A stretch of 64,000 nucleotides of DNA, from the NCBI RefSeq assembly GCF_027111315.2, contig NZ_CP114289.2:3162001-3226000 (forward strand). The letters are read 5' to 3'. Position numbers and translations under genes: made by a program. This document shows, piece after piece, positions 8,375 through 15,888 of the stretch. The DNA comes from Flavobacterium limnophilum (GTDB taxonomy: Bacteria; Bacteroidota; Bacteroidia; Flavobacteriales; Flavobacteriaceae). The notes under the pieces were generated by a model. That model worked only from the letters and a program-made list of their open reading frames with translations. It was not told the DNA's origin and did no database searches. How positions within the stretch are numbered: the stretch's first letter is position 1; every line of letters begins with the position of its first letter.

Positions 8375-9121
8375 ATGAAAATATTAGTTTGCATCAGTCA
8401 CGTTCCTGATACTACTTCAAAAATTAATTTTACCAACGGTGATTCCCAATTTGACGCCAATGGTGTTTCATTTGTAATCAATCCGAATGACGAATTTGGT
8501 TTGACTCGTGCCCTCTGGTTTCAAGAACAACAAGGCGCAACGATTACCGTTGTCAATGTTGGCGGACCGGAAACCGAGCCTACTTTGAGAAAAGCATTGG
8601 CTATTGGAGCTAACGATGCGATTCGCGTGAATGCCAATCCAACAGACAGCTTCTTTGTTGCCAAACAACTGGCCGAAGTGATAAAAAACGGCGCTTACGA
8701 CCTTGTCATTGCCGGAAAAGAATCATTGGATTACAATGGAGGAATGGTTCCTGGAATGATTGCTGGAATTTTGGGCTATAATTTTCTAAATTCTTGTACC
8801 GAAATAACCGTTGACGGGACAAATGTAAAAGCCATTCGCGAAATTGACGGCGGAAGAGAAACCGTTTCAACCACTTTGCCACTAATCATTGGTGGACAAA
8901 AAGGATTGGTTGAAGAAAAAGATTTAAGAATTCCGAATATGAGAGGAATCATGACAGCAAGAACAAAACCATTGACGGTAGTAGAAGCGGTTGAAACTCC
9001 AATAAATACCAAAGCAGTAAAGTTTGAAAAACCGGCTCCAAAATCAGCCGTGAAATTAGTTGCCGCCGATAACTTGGACGAATTAATCAATTTATTACAC
9101 AGCGAAGCCAAAGTTATATAG
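8375..9121 (+). CDS. etfB: Electron transfer flavoprotein subunit beta
   Basis: The 248-residue small ETF subunit, which binds AMP and scaffolds the FAD-bearing alpha subunit; ETF carries electrons from acyl-CoA dehydrogenases to the quinone pool. It begins MKILVCISHVPDTTSKI. It carries the ETF-beta core: NPNDEFGLTRAL, VINVGG-type nucleotide-binding strands, the KESLDYNGGMVPGMIA block, and the C-terminal partner-recognition region with LRIPNMRGIM (the docking loop for dehydrogenases). etfA follows after 45 bp, in one operon. The spacer contains 7-nt periodic sequence (9126-9160). Confidence 0.96.
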   Translation: MKILVCISHVPDTTSKINFTNGDSQFDANGVSFVINPNDEFGLTRALWFQEQQGATITVVNVGGPETEPTLRKALAIGANDAIRVNANPTDSFFVAKQLAEVIKNGAYDLVIAGKESLDYNGGMVPGMIAGILGYNFLNSCTEITVDGTNVKAIREIDGGRETVSTTLPLIIGGQKGLVEEKDLRIPNMRGIMTARTKPLTVVEAVETPINTKAVKFEKPAPKSAVKLVAADNLDELINLLHSEAKVI

Positions 9122-9125
9122 TAAT

Positions 9126-9160
9126 CAGTATTCAGTGTACAACTTGAAACTTTAAACAAA
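9126..9160. repeat. Heptad micro-repeats in the etfB-etfA spacer
   Basis: Two CAGTNNN units (9126-9139) are followed by ACTTGAA, ACTTTAA and ACAAAAA (from 9142), each exactly 7 nt apart. This fills nearly the whole spacer. Confidence 0.5.
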
Positions 9161-9166
9161 AAAATT

Positions 9167-10135
9167 ATGTCTATATTAATATATGCGGAATCCGCAGAAG
9201 GAAAATTCAGGAAAGTAGCTTTCGAATTGGCTTCTTATGCAAAAAAAGTAGCCGAATCATTAGGAACAACCGTTACGGCCGTTACCATAAATGCCGGAGA
9301 TGTTTCAGAATTGTCAAAATACGGAGTCGATAAAGTATTGAAAGTGACCAACGACAAACTGGCTGGTTTTTCTGCAAAAGCTTATGCCGATGTCATCAAG
9401 CAAGCTGCCCAAAAAGAATCCACAAAAGTGGTTCTACTTTCTTCAACCACCGACAGCATTTACCTTGCACCGCTTGTTGCCGTTTCCTTGGAAGCCGGTT
9501 TTGCTTCGAACGTGGTGGGATTGCCCGTGAGCACTTCGCCATTTCAAGTAAAAAGAAATGCTTTTTCAAACAAGGCTTTCAACATCACCGAAATTAGCAC
9601 CGACGTGAAAATTATTGGTCTAGCAAAGAATTCATACGGAATTTTCGAAAGCGCATCAAATTTAGCCGAAGAAGATTTCAACCCAACCATTGGCGACAAT
9701 GATTTTGGGATAAAAGTGGAATCGGTCGAAAAAGTTTCAGGAAAAATTTCCCTTGCCGATGCCGACATCGTGGTTTCAGGAGGTCGTGGTTTAAAAGGAC
9801 CTGAAAACTGGGGAATGATTGAAGAATTGGCTGACGTACTTGGAGCTGCGACTGCCTGTTCGAAACCCGTATCGGATTTAGACTGGAGACCTCACGGAGA
9901 ACACGTGGGACAAACCGGAAAACCAGTTGCCGCCAATTTATACATTGCCATAGGAATTTCGGGAGCGATTCAACATATAGCAGGAATCAACTCCTCGAAA
10001 GTAAAAGTGGTCATCAATACCGATCCAGAAGCACCCTTTTTTAAAGTGGCCGACTATGGAATTGTTGGAGATGCTTTTGATGTCGTACCGAGATTAATCG
10101 AAAAGCTAAAAGCATTTAAAGCATCACATTCTTAA
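9167..10135 (+). CDS. etfA: Electron transfer flavoprotein subunit alpha
   Basis: The 322-residue FAD-binding subunit of ETF. The C-terminal FAD domain is intact: GGRGLKGPENWG, then SDLDWRPHGEHVGQTGK, then IGISGAIQHIAGINSSK, and near the end NTDPEAPFFKVADYGIVGD, all standard FAD-contact blocks. The N-terminal domain packs against EtfB. It is co-transcribed with etfB, and a hairpin with a T-run follows the stop after about 25 bp. Confidence 0.96.
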   Translation: MSILIYAESAEGKFRKVAFELASYAKKVAESLGTTVTAVTINAGDVSELSKYGVDKVLKVTNDKLAGFSAKAYADVIKQAAQKESTKVVLLSSTTDSIYLAPLVAVSLEAGFASNVVGLPVSTSPFQVKRNAFSNKAFNITEISTDVKIIGLAKNSYGIFESASNLAEEDFNPTIGDNDFGIKVESVEKVSGKISLADADIVVSGGRGLKGPENWGMIEELADVLGAATACSKPVSDLDWRPHGEHVGQTGKPVAANLYIAIGISGAIQHIAGINSSKVKVVINTDPEAPFFKVADYGIVGDAFDVVPRLIEKLKAFKASHS

Positions 10136-10160
10136 TTTTAAAATTCGTCCCAAAAATATA

Positions 10161-10208
10161 GCTGCCTACAAACAAGATAATCGTATCTTTGCTTGAGGCA
10201 GCTTTTTT
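10161..10208 (+). terminator. etfA terminator with an internal -7-like element
   Basis: A 7-bp stem (GCTGCCT at 10161-10167 with AGGCAGC at 10196-10202) is followed by six T. The long loop contains TATCTTTG (10184-10191), an exact promoter -7 match facing the next gene, so the segment may end one transcript and start another. Confidence 0.55.
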
Positions 10209-10298
10209 GTTTCGTGTTTTTTGATTAAAATTGCATTTTATTTTTCATTAAAAAATCCATAAATTTAAGGCACAATGTGCTTTCCAATTTTTTCAAAT

Positions 10299-10925
10299 AT
10301 GAGCTTAGTTAAATTATCCATAAAAGGAATTTCATATAGTCAAACCCAAAACGGGGCTTATGCCTTGATTTTAAACGAGGTTGATGGCGAAAGAAAGTTG
10401 CCCATCGTTATTGGCGCTTTCGAAGCTCAGTCCATTGCCATTGCCTTGGAAAAAGAAATAAAACCTCCTCGTCCTCTGACCCATGATTTATTCAAGAATT
10501 TTGCCGAGCGTTTTGATATTGTAGTGAAACAAGTCATTATTCACAAATTAGTGGATGGTGTTTTTTATTCGAGCATCATTTGCGAAAGAGACAAAATCGA
10601 AGAAATAATCGATGCCAGAACCTCTGATGCCATTGCATTGGCCTTACGATTTAACGCTCCTATTTTCACCTATAAAAACATTTTGGACAAAGCCGGTATC
10701 TACTTAAAGGCAAACCCATTGGAAACTGACAAAGGCAGCCAAGAAATAGATGATGTGCTATCCAATCCTGAAACTTTCGGACTTGGAGAAGAAAGCAATA
10801 AATCTGGAGAAACCTATTCGAAACACAGTTTGCAGGAATTAAACGAATTGCTGGATCAAGCCGTAGAACATGAAGACTATGAAAAGGCCGCAAAAATCAG
10901 GGACGAAATTTCGAGAAGACAGTAA
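10299..10925 (+). CDS. Bifunctional nuclease family protein (DUF151 plus UVR motif)
   Basis: A 208-residue cytoplasmic protein starting MSLVKLSIKGISYS; an upstream ATG at 10275 adds eight unconserved residues. Residues 1 to about 135 form the DUF151/BFN domain, with LPIVIGAFEAQSIAIALE and the DARTSDAIALALRF helix. The tail (about 175-208) is a UVR (UvrB/UvrC) motif, with LLDQAVEHEDYEKAAKIRDEI. Bifunctional nucleases of this family have been reported to cut DNA and RNA; the biological role in Bacteroidota is not settled. The UVR tail suggests protein contact with nucleotide-excision or Clp-type partners (inference). Confidence 0.88.
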   Translation: MSLVKLSIKGISYSQTQNGAYALILNEVDGERKLPIVIGAFEAQSIAIALEKEIKPPRPLTHDLFKNFAERFDIVVKQVIIHKLVDGVFYSSIICERDKIEEIIDARTSDAIALALRFNAPIFTYKNILDKAGIYLKANPLETDKGSQEIDDVLSNPETFGLGEESNKSGETYSKHSLQELNELLDQAVEHEDYEKAAKIRDEISRRQ

Positions 10926-10934
10926 ACCAGCATT

Positions 10935-10982
10935 CAGTTGGCAGTAAACAGTAATCAGAGGCAGAAATCAATAATCAGTATA
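10935..10982. repeat. CAGTNNN heptad array upstream of thyA
   Basis: Seven consecutive units (CAGTTGG, CAGTAAA, CAGTAAT, CAGAGG, CAGAAAT, CAATAAT, CAGTATA) repeat every 7 nt with one 6-nt unit. It sits between the stop of the DUF151 gene and thyA. Confidence 0.6.
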
Positions 10983-11023
10983 TAACCTAACAACGAACAA
11001 CTCACTTCGTTCCTAGCAATACT

Positions 11024-11848
11024 ATGAAACAATACTTAGACTTAGTAAAACACGTTTTAGAAAACGGAAATCAAAAAGGAGACCGAACAGGAACGGGAAC
11101 AAAAAGCGTTTTTGGTTACCAAATGCGTTTCGATTTGGCCGAAGGTTTTCCGATGGTGACCACCAAAAAATTACACCTCAAATCAATCATTCACGAATTG
11201 CTTTGGTTTTTGAAAGGCGACACCAATATCAAATATCTAAAGGACAACGGAGTAAAAATCTGGGATGCCTGGGCAGACGAAAATGGCGATTTAGGCCCAA
11301 TTTACGGACACCAATGGCGCAACTGGAACAGCGAAGAAATAGACCAAATAGCTGACCTTATCCAAGAACTCAAAACCAATCCGAATAGCAGAAGAATGCT
11401 GGTTTCGGCTTGGAATCCAAGTGTTTTGCCAGATACTTCAATATCATTTGCAGCCAATGTGGCCAACAACAAAGCGGCTTTGCCTCCTTGTCACGCTTTC
11501 TTCCAGTTCTATGTTTCCGACGGAAAGTTATCTTGTCAACTGTACCAAAGAAGCGCCGATATTTTTCTTGGAGTGCCTTTCAACATTGCTTCTTATGCCT
11601 TGTTCACGATGATGATTGCCCAAGTTTGCGATTTGAAAGTGGGCGAATTCATTCACACTTTTGGCGATGCGCATATCTACAACAACCATTTTGATCAACT
11701 CGAATTGCAATTGTCGCGCAAACCAAAAGCATTGCCAAAAATGATTTTGAATCCTGCCATAAAAAACATTTTCGAATTTACTTATGACGATTTCACGCTA
11801 GAAAATTACGAACCACACGACCTAATCAAAGGAAGTGTTGCGGTGTAA
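11024..11848 (+). CDS. thyA: Thymidylate synthase
   Basis: Makes dTMP from dUMP using methylene-tetrahydrofolate, releasing dihydrofolate. The 274 residues contain [11 protein letters not shown] (phosphate loop), the [14 protein letters not shown] helix, [11 protein letters not shown], the active-site segment [12 protein letters not shown] with nucleophile C156, [18 protein letters not shown], and [10 protein letters not shown]. The dihydrofolate reductase that recycles its product is encoded about 1.9 kb downstream on the same strand. A clear terminator follows. Confidence 0.97.
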   Translation: MKQYLDLVKHVLENGNQKGDRTGTGTKSVFGYQMRFDLAEGFPMVTTKKLHLKSIIHELLWFLKGDTNIKYLKDNGVKIWDAWADENGDLGPIYGHQWRNWNSEEIDQIADLIQELKTNPNSRRMLVSAWNPSVLPDTSISFAANVANNKAALPPCHAFFQFYVSDGKLSCQLYQRSADIFLGVPFNIASYALFTMMIAQVCDLKVGEFIHTFGDAHIYNNHFDQLELQLSRKPKALPKMILNPAIKNIFEFTYDDFTLENYEPHDLIKGSVAV

Positions 11849-11878
11849 TTTACTTCATAGATATTAACTACATTTATC

Positions 11879-11924
11879 ATCCCAATCCGGCTAATTTATT
11901 AGATGGATTGGGATCAGTTTTTTT
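11879..11924 (+). terminator. thyA terminator
   Basis: A 10-bp stem (11879-11888 with 11905-11914) is followed a few bases later by a run of eight T. Confidence 0.85.
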
Positions 11925-11959
11925 GAACAATATAAAACAACACATTAAAAATCAGCATA

Positions 11960-12319
11960 ATAAGAACTAAAATTATAATATTAATTTCAAGCTTATTAAC
12001 TATTTCGTGCGCAAAAAGTGAAATAAAATTTGATAAATTAACTTGGAACGAAAGGGATGATATGTTTTATAAAAACAGAGAGTTAATAGTGAATGACCCT
12101 GTGAAAAATCATTTACAAAAAGGAATGAAGTATAAAGAATTAATCGAAATGTTGGGAAATCCAGAAAATTATGAAAATTTAAAACCAAATACAATTGCGT
12201 ATGAAATCATGACCGATTATGGCTCGAATATTGATCCTGTAGAAGGCAAAGATTTGTATATGATTTTAAATAAAGATTCAACTTTAATTGATTTCAAATT
12301 AAAACATTGGAAACACTAA
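11960..12319 (+). CDS. Small lipoprotein lacking a canonical start codon
   Basis: The frame ending at 12319 has an ATG only at 12062, but it stays open back to 11936. The added part reads as a textbook lipoprotein signal: RTKIIILISSLLTISC, then AKSEIKFDKLTWNERDDM. No ATG, GTG or TTG exists in that part. An ATA at 11960 sits just where the initiator would be expected, one base from ATG; ATA at 11957 or TTA at 11945 are alternatives. The mature domain (KGMKYKELIEMLGNPENY, and later LYMILNKDSTLIDFKL) resembles the BamE/SmpA-like fold of small envelope lipoproteins. Start loss, a rare start codon or a sequence error are all possible. Starting at 12062 would leave 85 residues without a signal. Function unknown. 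Confidence 0.55.
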   Translation: MRTKIIILISSLLTISCAKSEIKFDKLTWNERDDMFYKNRELIVNDPVKNHLQKGMKYKELIEMLGNPENYENLKPNTIAYEIMTDYGSNIDPVEGKDLYMILNKDSTLIDFKLKHWKH

Positions 12320-12406
12320 AAAGCCAACTCAAAACAACAATAACTTTTCATAATTTCATTATCTTTATCCACTCATTATTCACATAAAAAACATAAAAAT
12401 AATAGT

Positions 12407-12832
12407 ATGCCAACACCCGCTTCAGAATGTTTGTATTGTCAAAACAACGAAACATTACACAATTTAATGATCAAAATCGGTGATTTAGAAGTATCACAAC
12501 TCTTCTTGTTCAAAGAGCAATCGTACACAGGCCGTTGCAATGTAGTTTATAAAGATCACGGCGTGGAGCTTCACGAATTGAGCGATGACCAACGTGATGC
12601 TTTTATGCGTGATGTTGCCAAAACAGCCAAAGCCATCGCAGCAGCATTCAACCCAACAAAAATTAACTATGGCGCTTATGCCGACACTTTATCGCATTTG
12701 CATATGCACGTAGTGCCTAAATATAAAGATGGATATGGTTTTGGGGGTATTTTCGAAATGAACCCACAAAAAACCACACTTTCTGACGCAGAATATGCCG
12801 AAGTAATTGAGAAAATTAAAGCTGGATTATAG
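12407..12832 (+). CDS. HIT family nucleotide hydrolase/transferase-like protein
   Basis: A 141-residue histidine-triad protein. The triad motif HLHMHVV is at residues 97-103, with the nucleophilic histidine of the HxHxH set at 99. C8 and C11 near the N-terminus, in ECLYCQN, probably help bind zinc. HIT proteins hydrolyse nucleoside phosphoramidates or dinucleotides; the Flavobacterial branch has no fixed substrate that I know of. It is monocistronic, with TATCTTTA (12360-12367) as a possible -7 and a strong bidirectional terminator after it. Confidence 0.9.
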   Translation: MPTPASECLYCQNNETLHNLMIKIGDLEVSQLFLFKEQSYTGRCNVVYKDHGVELHELSDDQRDAFMRDVAKTAKAIAAAFNPTKINYGAYADTLSHLHMHVVPKYKDGYGFGGIFEMNPQKTTLSDAEYAEVIEKIKAGL

Positions 12833-12857
12833 AATCTGCTTTATCTATCCTAAAAAC

Positions 12858-12885
12858 AAAAAATCCGCTTTTCAGCGGATTTTTT
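12858..12885. terminator. Bidirectional terminator after the HIT gene
   Basis: A 12-bp stem centred on a 4-nt loop at 12870-12873, with A-run and T-run flanks. It lies between converging genes. Confidence 0.9.
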
Positions 12886-12893
12886 ACTTATGA

Positions 12894-13190
12894 TTAGACT
12901 TCTAAAACTCCATTTTCTGCTCCTGCAAAATCATTCCATTTGAAAGAATCTGCTTCCGGCTCGTTCAGGTAAGCACCGTCAATTATATACTTAAATTCGT
13001 AAGATGCATCTTTTGGTAAATCAAAAACGCCTTTGAAAGTACCGTTTTTTAATTTTGATAATTCTCCTTCTGTCGGATTCCAATTATTAAAATCTCCAAC
13101 TACCGACGCAAGATTTGCCTCTTTGGCTTCAACCGAAAATGTAACTTTACAAACTGGTTTCGTTTTTATAAATTGTTTCTTTATTGACAT
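12894..13190 (-). CDS. Stand-alone isoamylase early-set / glycogen-binding domain protein
   Basis: A 98-residue cytoplasmic protein (start MSIKKQFIKTKP; an upstream ATG at 13250 adds 20 poorly fitting residues). It is essentially one immunoglobulin-like CBM48/AMPK-beta glycogen-binding domain: VCKVTFSV, then the GDFNNWNPTEG turn, then ASYEFKYIIDGAYLNEP. In larger proteins this domain precedes the catalytic barrel of branching or debranching enzymes. Here it has no enzyme attached, so it may bind glycogen or another alpha-glucan, or a partner protein (inference). Confidence 0.82.
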   Translation of the reverse strand: MSIKKQFIKTKPVCKVTFSVEAKEANLASVVGDFNNWNPTEGELSKLKNGTFKGVFDLPKDASYEFKYIIDGAYLNEPEADSFKWNDFAGAENGVLEV

Positions 13191-13403
13191 AACTGTTTCA
13201 TTTTTAGAATTATGTAACAAAGAAAATGTATTTTTCCGAACATCCAACATTTGAAATGAAGTTTTGTGAGTATGACAAAAACAGTCCTAATTTTTAAGCA
13301 TATTCCCAAATATCATCGACTAAAAATTACATATCCTAAACCAGAAAACGTTTTCTCTATAAATAATCTTGGATTAAAAATAATGGTATTTGAAAATATA
13401 TTT

Positions 13404-13411
13404 TATCTTTA
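13404..13411 (+). promoter_or_regulatory. Candidate -7 element for the 2TM-folA pair
   Basis: TATCTTTA, one base off TAnnTTTG, 18 bp before the ATG at 13430. The rest of the 239-bp gap from 13191 shows nothing else. Confidence 0.4.
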
Positions 13412-13429
13412 TAATCAAAATTTCACCTT

Positions 13430-13771
13430 ATGGAAAAAGACCAACAAGAACTATATGAATATGCAAGAAAAAGAATAAAACAAAAAAAAGGACTCTATTT
13501 CCATTTTGTCTTGTTCTTGTTGGGAAGTATTTTTTTAGCGATTGCCAATTATTTTTTGGTATTTGGTTATACGTCGAATTGGTCTGTATGGGTAATCACG
13601 GCTTGGCTTTTCCTGTTTATCATGCATTTTATAAAAGTATTTATCACGGATCGTTTCATGAATAAAGATTGGGAAAGAGAACAAATAAGCAGGCTGGTTG
13701 CCCAACAACAAAGAAAAATCGACCAATTGCAAACGAAGGTAGACGACGAAACCTCAATCAAACCCGTATAG
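13430..13771 (+). CDS. 2TM domain-containing membrane protein
   Basis: A 113-residue inner-membrane protein with the 2TM domain. A basic N-terminal helix (ARKRIKQKKGLYFHF) leads into two transmembrane helices at about residues 24-46 and 51-72. A charged C-terminal coiled-coil tail follows (EQISRLVAQQQRKIDQLQTK). In some Bacteroidota the domain is fused to LytTR/histidine-kinase proteins; alone its function is unknown. It ends 3 bp before folA and is probably co-transcribed. Confidence 0.85.
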   Translation: MEKDQQELYEYARKRIKQKKGLYFHFVLFLLGSIFLAIANYFLVFGYTSNWSVWVITAWLFLFIMHFIKVFITDRFMNKDWEREQISRLVAQQQRKIDQLQTKVDDETSIKPV

Positions 13772-13774
13772 AAA

Positions 13775-14260
13775 ATGATAATTATGATTGCGGCTGTTGC
13801 CGAAAATAACGCTTTAGGCAAAAACAATGATTTGCTTTGGCATTTGCCCAACGACTTCAAACGCTTCAAAGAAGTCACCTCAGGACATTATATAATTATG
13901 GGAAGAAAAACTTTCGAAAGTTTCCCAAAACCTTTACCTAACAGGACTCACGTAATTGTAACCCGACAACAGGATTTTGAACACGAAGGCTGCATCGTGG
14001 CACAAGATATTGAAAAAGCCATTGCTGCTTGTCCAAAAAACGAAGACATCTATATAATTGGCGGTGGCGAAATATACGCACAATCCATCCTTTTTGCCGA
14101 TCAACTTGACATCACGCTCGTTCATAATTCTTTTGATGCCGATGTTTATTTCCCAGAAATTGATCTTGAAATTTGGGAATTAACTACCGAAAAATTCAAT
14201 CCGAAAGACGAAAAACACCTTTTTGATTATACTTTTCAAACTTTCGGCAGAAGAAAATAA
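13775..14260 (+). CDS. folA: Dihydrofolate reductase
   Basis: Reduces dihydrofolate to tetrahydrofolate with NADPH. The 161 residues include AAVAENNALGKNNDLLWHLPNDFK (residues 6-29; Trp and Asp of the substrate site), then GHYIIMGRKTFESF (NADPH site), PNRTHVIVTRQ, and the glycine pair in IYIIGGGEIYAQ. It works with the thymidylate synthase upstream. The 3-bp gap to the 2TM gene suggests a shared transcript. Confidence 0.96.
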   Translation: MIIMIAAVAENNALGKNNDLLWHLPNDFKRFKEVTSGHYIIMGRKTFESFPKPLPNRTHVIVTRQQDFEHEGCIVAQDIEKAIAACPKNEDIYIIGGGEIYAQSILFADQLDITLVHNSFDADVYFPEIDLEIWELTTEKFNPKDEKHLFDYTFQTFGRRK

Positions 14261-14359
14261 AAGCACTTCTTTCAACCCCAAGTTCGCAGATTTCATCAAA
14301 AATATTTAAAAAAAATTGGCGAATCTGCGGTTAACCATTTATTATCCAAAAATCTAGTT

Positions 14360-14367
14360 TACCTTTG
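14360..14367 (+). promoter_or_regulatory. ubiE-porT -7 element
   Basis: TACCTTTG, exact TAnnTTTG, 16 bp before the ubiE ATG. Upstream, at about 14290-14340, a degenerate inverted repeat of CGCAGATT words is visible. Confidence 0.55.
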
Positions 14368-14383
14368 CTTCAAATTTTAAAAA

Positions 14384-15115
14384 ATGTCAAAAAACATAAC
14401 TCCCTATAAAGACTCCACTTTAAGCAAAAAAGAACAAGTCGCCTCAATGTTTGATACCATTTCCGGTAATTATGACAATCTTAATCGGGTTATTTCTTTT
14501 GGAATTGACGTGAAATGGCGCAAAAAAGTATTGCAAATTGTGGCCAAAACCAATCCTGAAACCATTTTGGACATTGCCACAGGAACGGGAGATTTGGCTA
14601 TTTTGATGGCTCAAACCAAGGCCGAAAAAATTATTGGATTAGACATTTCGGCCGGAATGCTGGAAGTTGGAAAAAAGAAAATTCAAGACAAAAATTTATC
14701 CAACACCATAGAAATGGTTTTGGCCGATTCCGAAAACATGCCTTTTGAAGACAATTATTTTGATGCCATCACGGTGGCTTTTGGCGTCAGGAATTTCGAA
14801 AATCTGGAAAAAGGATTGGCAGAAATCTTGAGAGTCTTGAAACCAAATGGCGTTTTTGTCATCTTGGAAACTTCGGTACCGGACAAAACACCTTATAGAC
14901 AAGGCTACAATTTTTACAGTAAAAACATTTTGCCTATTATTGGAAAATTATTCTCCAAAGACAATGTTGCCTATGGTTATTTATCAGAATCGGCGGCAGC
15001 TTTTCCTTATGGCGAAGCCTTAAACAATATTTTGAAAAAAATTGGGTTTATAGATGTAATTGCTTTGCCGCAAACATTTGGCGTGGCAACAATTTATTCA
15101 GCTTCCAAGAAATAA
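14384..15115 (+). CDS. ubiE: Demethylmenaquinone methyltransferase
   Basis: The SAM-dependent C-methylation step that ends menaquinone synthesis (MenG activity; Bacteroidota respire with menaquinone). The 243 residues carry [21 protein letters not shown] (22-42), the SAM-binding motif [15 protein letters not shown] (61-74), then the [22 protein letters not shown] block typical of UbiE. porT starts 1 bp after the stop codon. Confidence 0.95.
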   Translation: MSKNITPYKDSTLSKKEQVASMFDTISGNYDNLNRVISFGIDVKWRKKVLQIVAKTNPETILDIATGTGDLAILMAQTKAEKIIGLDISAGMLEVGKKKIQDKNLSNTIEMVLADSENMPFEDNYFDAITVAFGVRNFENLEKGLAEILRVLKPNGVFVILETSVPDKTPYRQGYNFYSKNILPIIGKLFSKDNVAYGYLSESAAAFPYGEALNNILKKIGFIDVIALPQTFGVATIYSASKK

Positions 15116-15116
15116 T

Positions 15117-15836
15117 ATGAGAAAAATAATCGTCTTAATTTTATTAGCCATAGCCATAAAAGGACAGGCACAGAATCCTAACAAATTATTCGGCAGAGAC
15201 CCGATTATTAATCTGGAAAATTTCCAGAAACAACGATTGTATTTTGGTTTTTATCTCGGCTTCAACTCTTATGATTTCAAGATAGATTACAAAACGGTTA
15301 GCGAAGACATTCTCATAAAAAAAAGCACCGGTTTCAATGTGGGATTAGTGGCCGATTTGAAGCTTCAGGAATACATTCGTTTGCGTTTTGAACCTGGATT
15401 GCATTATACAACAAGAGAACTAAACTATCCTGCGAGTTATTTCCCGACAACACCTACGCCTTCGGATATGCTTCGGCAAGTAAACAGCACTTATCTTCAT
15501 TTTCCGTTGCTACTCAAGTTTTTATCGCTCAGAACCGGAAATGTTCGGCCTTATTTGTTGGGAGGCGTTTCGGCAACCTTGAATTTGTCGAGCAATTCAA
15601 AATCGATAGACGACAATTATGAGGAACGCTTCCGGGTTAAACCTTGGACAACCAATTACGAACTAGGATTTGGTATCGATATTTTTTCGGAATATTTTAT
15701 TTTCTCCCCTTCCATTAGAGGAGTTTTTGGAATTAATGACGAATTAATTCGCGACAATAATCCTGATAGTCCTTGGACAGGAAACATAGAATCGATGAAA
15801 TCCAGGGCGGTTTTTATCAATTTTACTTTTCACTAG
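15117..15836 (+). CDS. porT: Type IX secretion/gliding protein PorT
   Basis: A 239-residue outer-membrane beta-barrel protein required for type IX secretion in Bacteroidota (established for PorT). The start MRKIIVLILLAIAIKGQAQ gives a cleavable signal peptide. The family blocks are NLENFQKQRLYFGFYLGFN, then IRLRFEPGLHYTTREL, then PYLLGGVSATLNLSSN. It is adjacent to ubiE, an arrangement common in Flavobacteriaceae. Effects would be seen in secretion of CTD-bearing enzymes and, if the strain glides, in motility. Confidence 0.93.
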   Translation: MRKIIVLILLAIAIKGQAQNPNKLFGRDPIINLENFQKQRLYFGFYLGFNSYDFKIDYKTVSEDILIKKSTGFNVGLVADLKLQEYIRLRFEPGLHYTTRELNYPASYFPTTPTPSDMLRQVNSTYLHFPLLLKFLSLRTGNVRPYLLGGVSATLNLSSNSKSIDDNYEERFRVKPWTTNYELGFGIDIFSEYFIFSPSIRGVFGINDELIRDNNPDSPWTGNIESMKSRAVFINFTFH

Positions 15837-15847
15837 AAAAAAGCAAT

Positions 15848-15875
15848 CAGTTTGCAGTATTTAGTTTGCAGAGTG
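15848..15875. repeat. CAGTNNN heptad array after porT
   Basis: Four units in exact 7-nt register: CAGTTTG, CAGTATT, TAGTTTG, CAGAGTG. It lies between the converging porT and SpoU genes, where no hairpin terminator is visible. Confidence 0.55.
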
Positions 15876-15888
15876 GTCAAAAATAAAA

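Noticed and set aside
14290..14340. Inverted CGCAGATT words upstream of ubiE as a terminator or operator
   Set aside because: Only about 8 bp pair and the copies are diverged; it looks like a decayed member of the word-based repeats.
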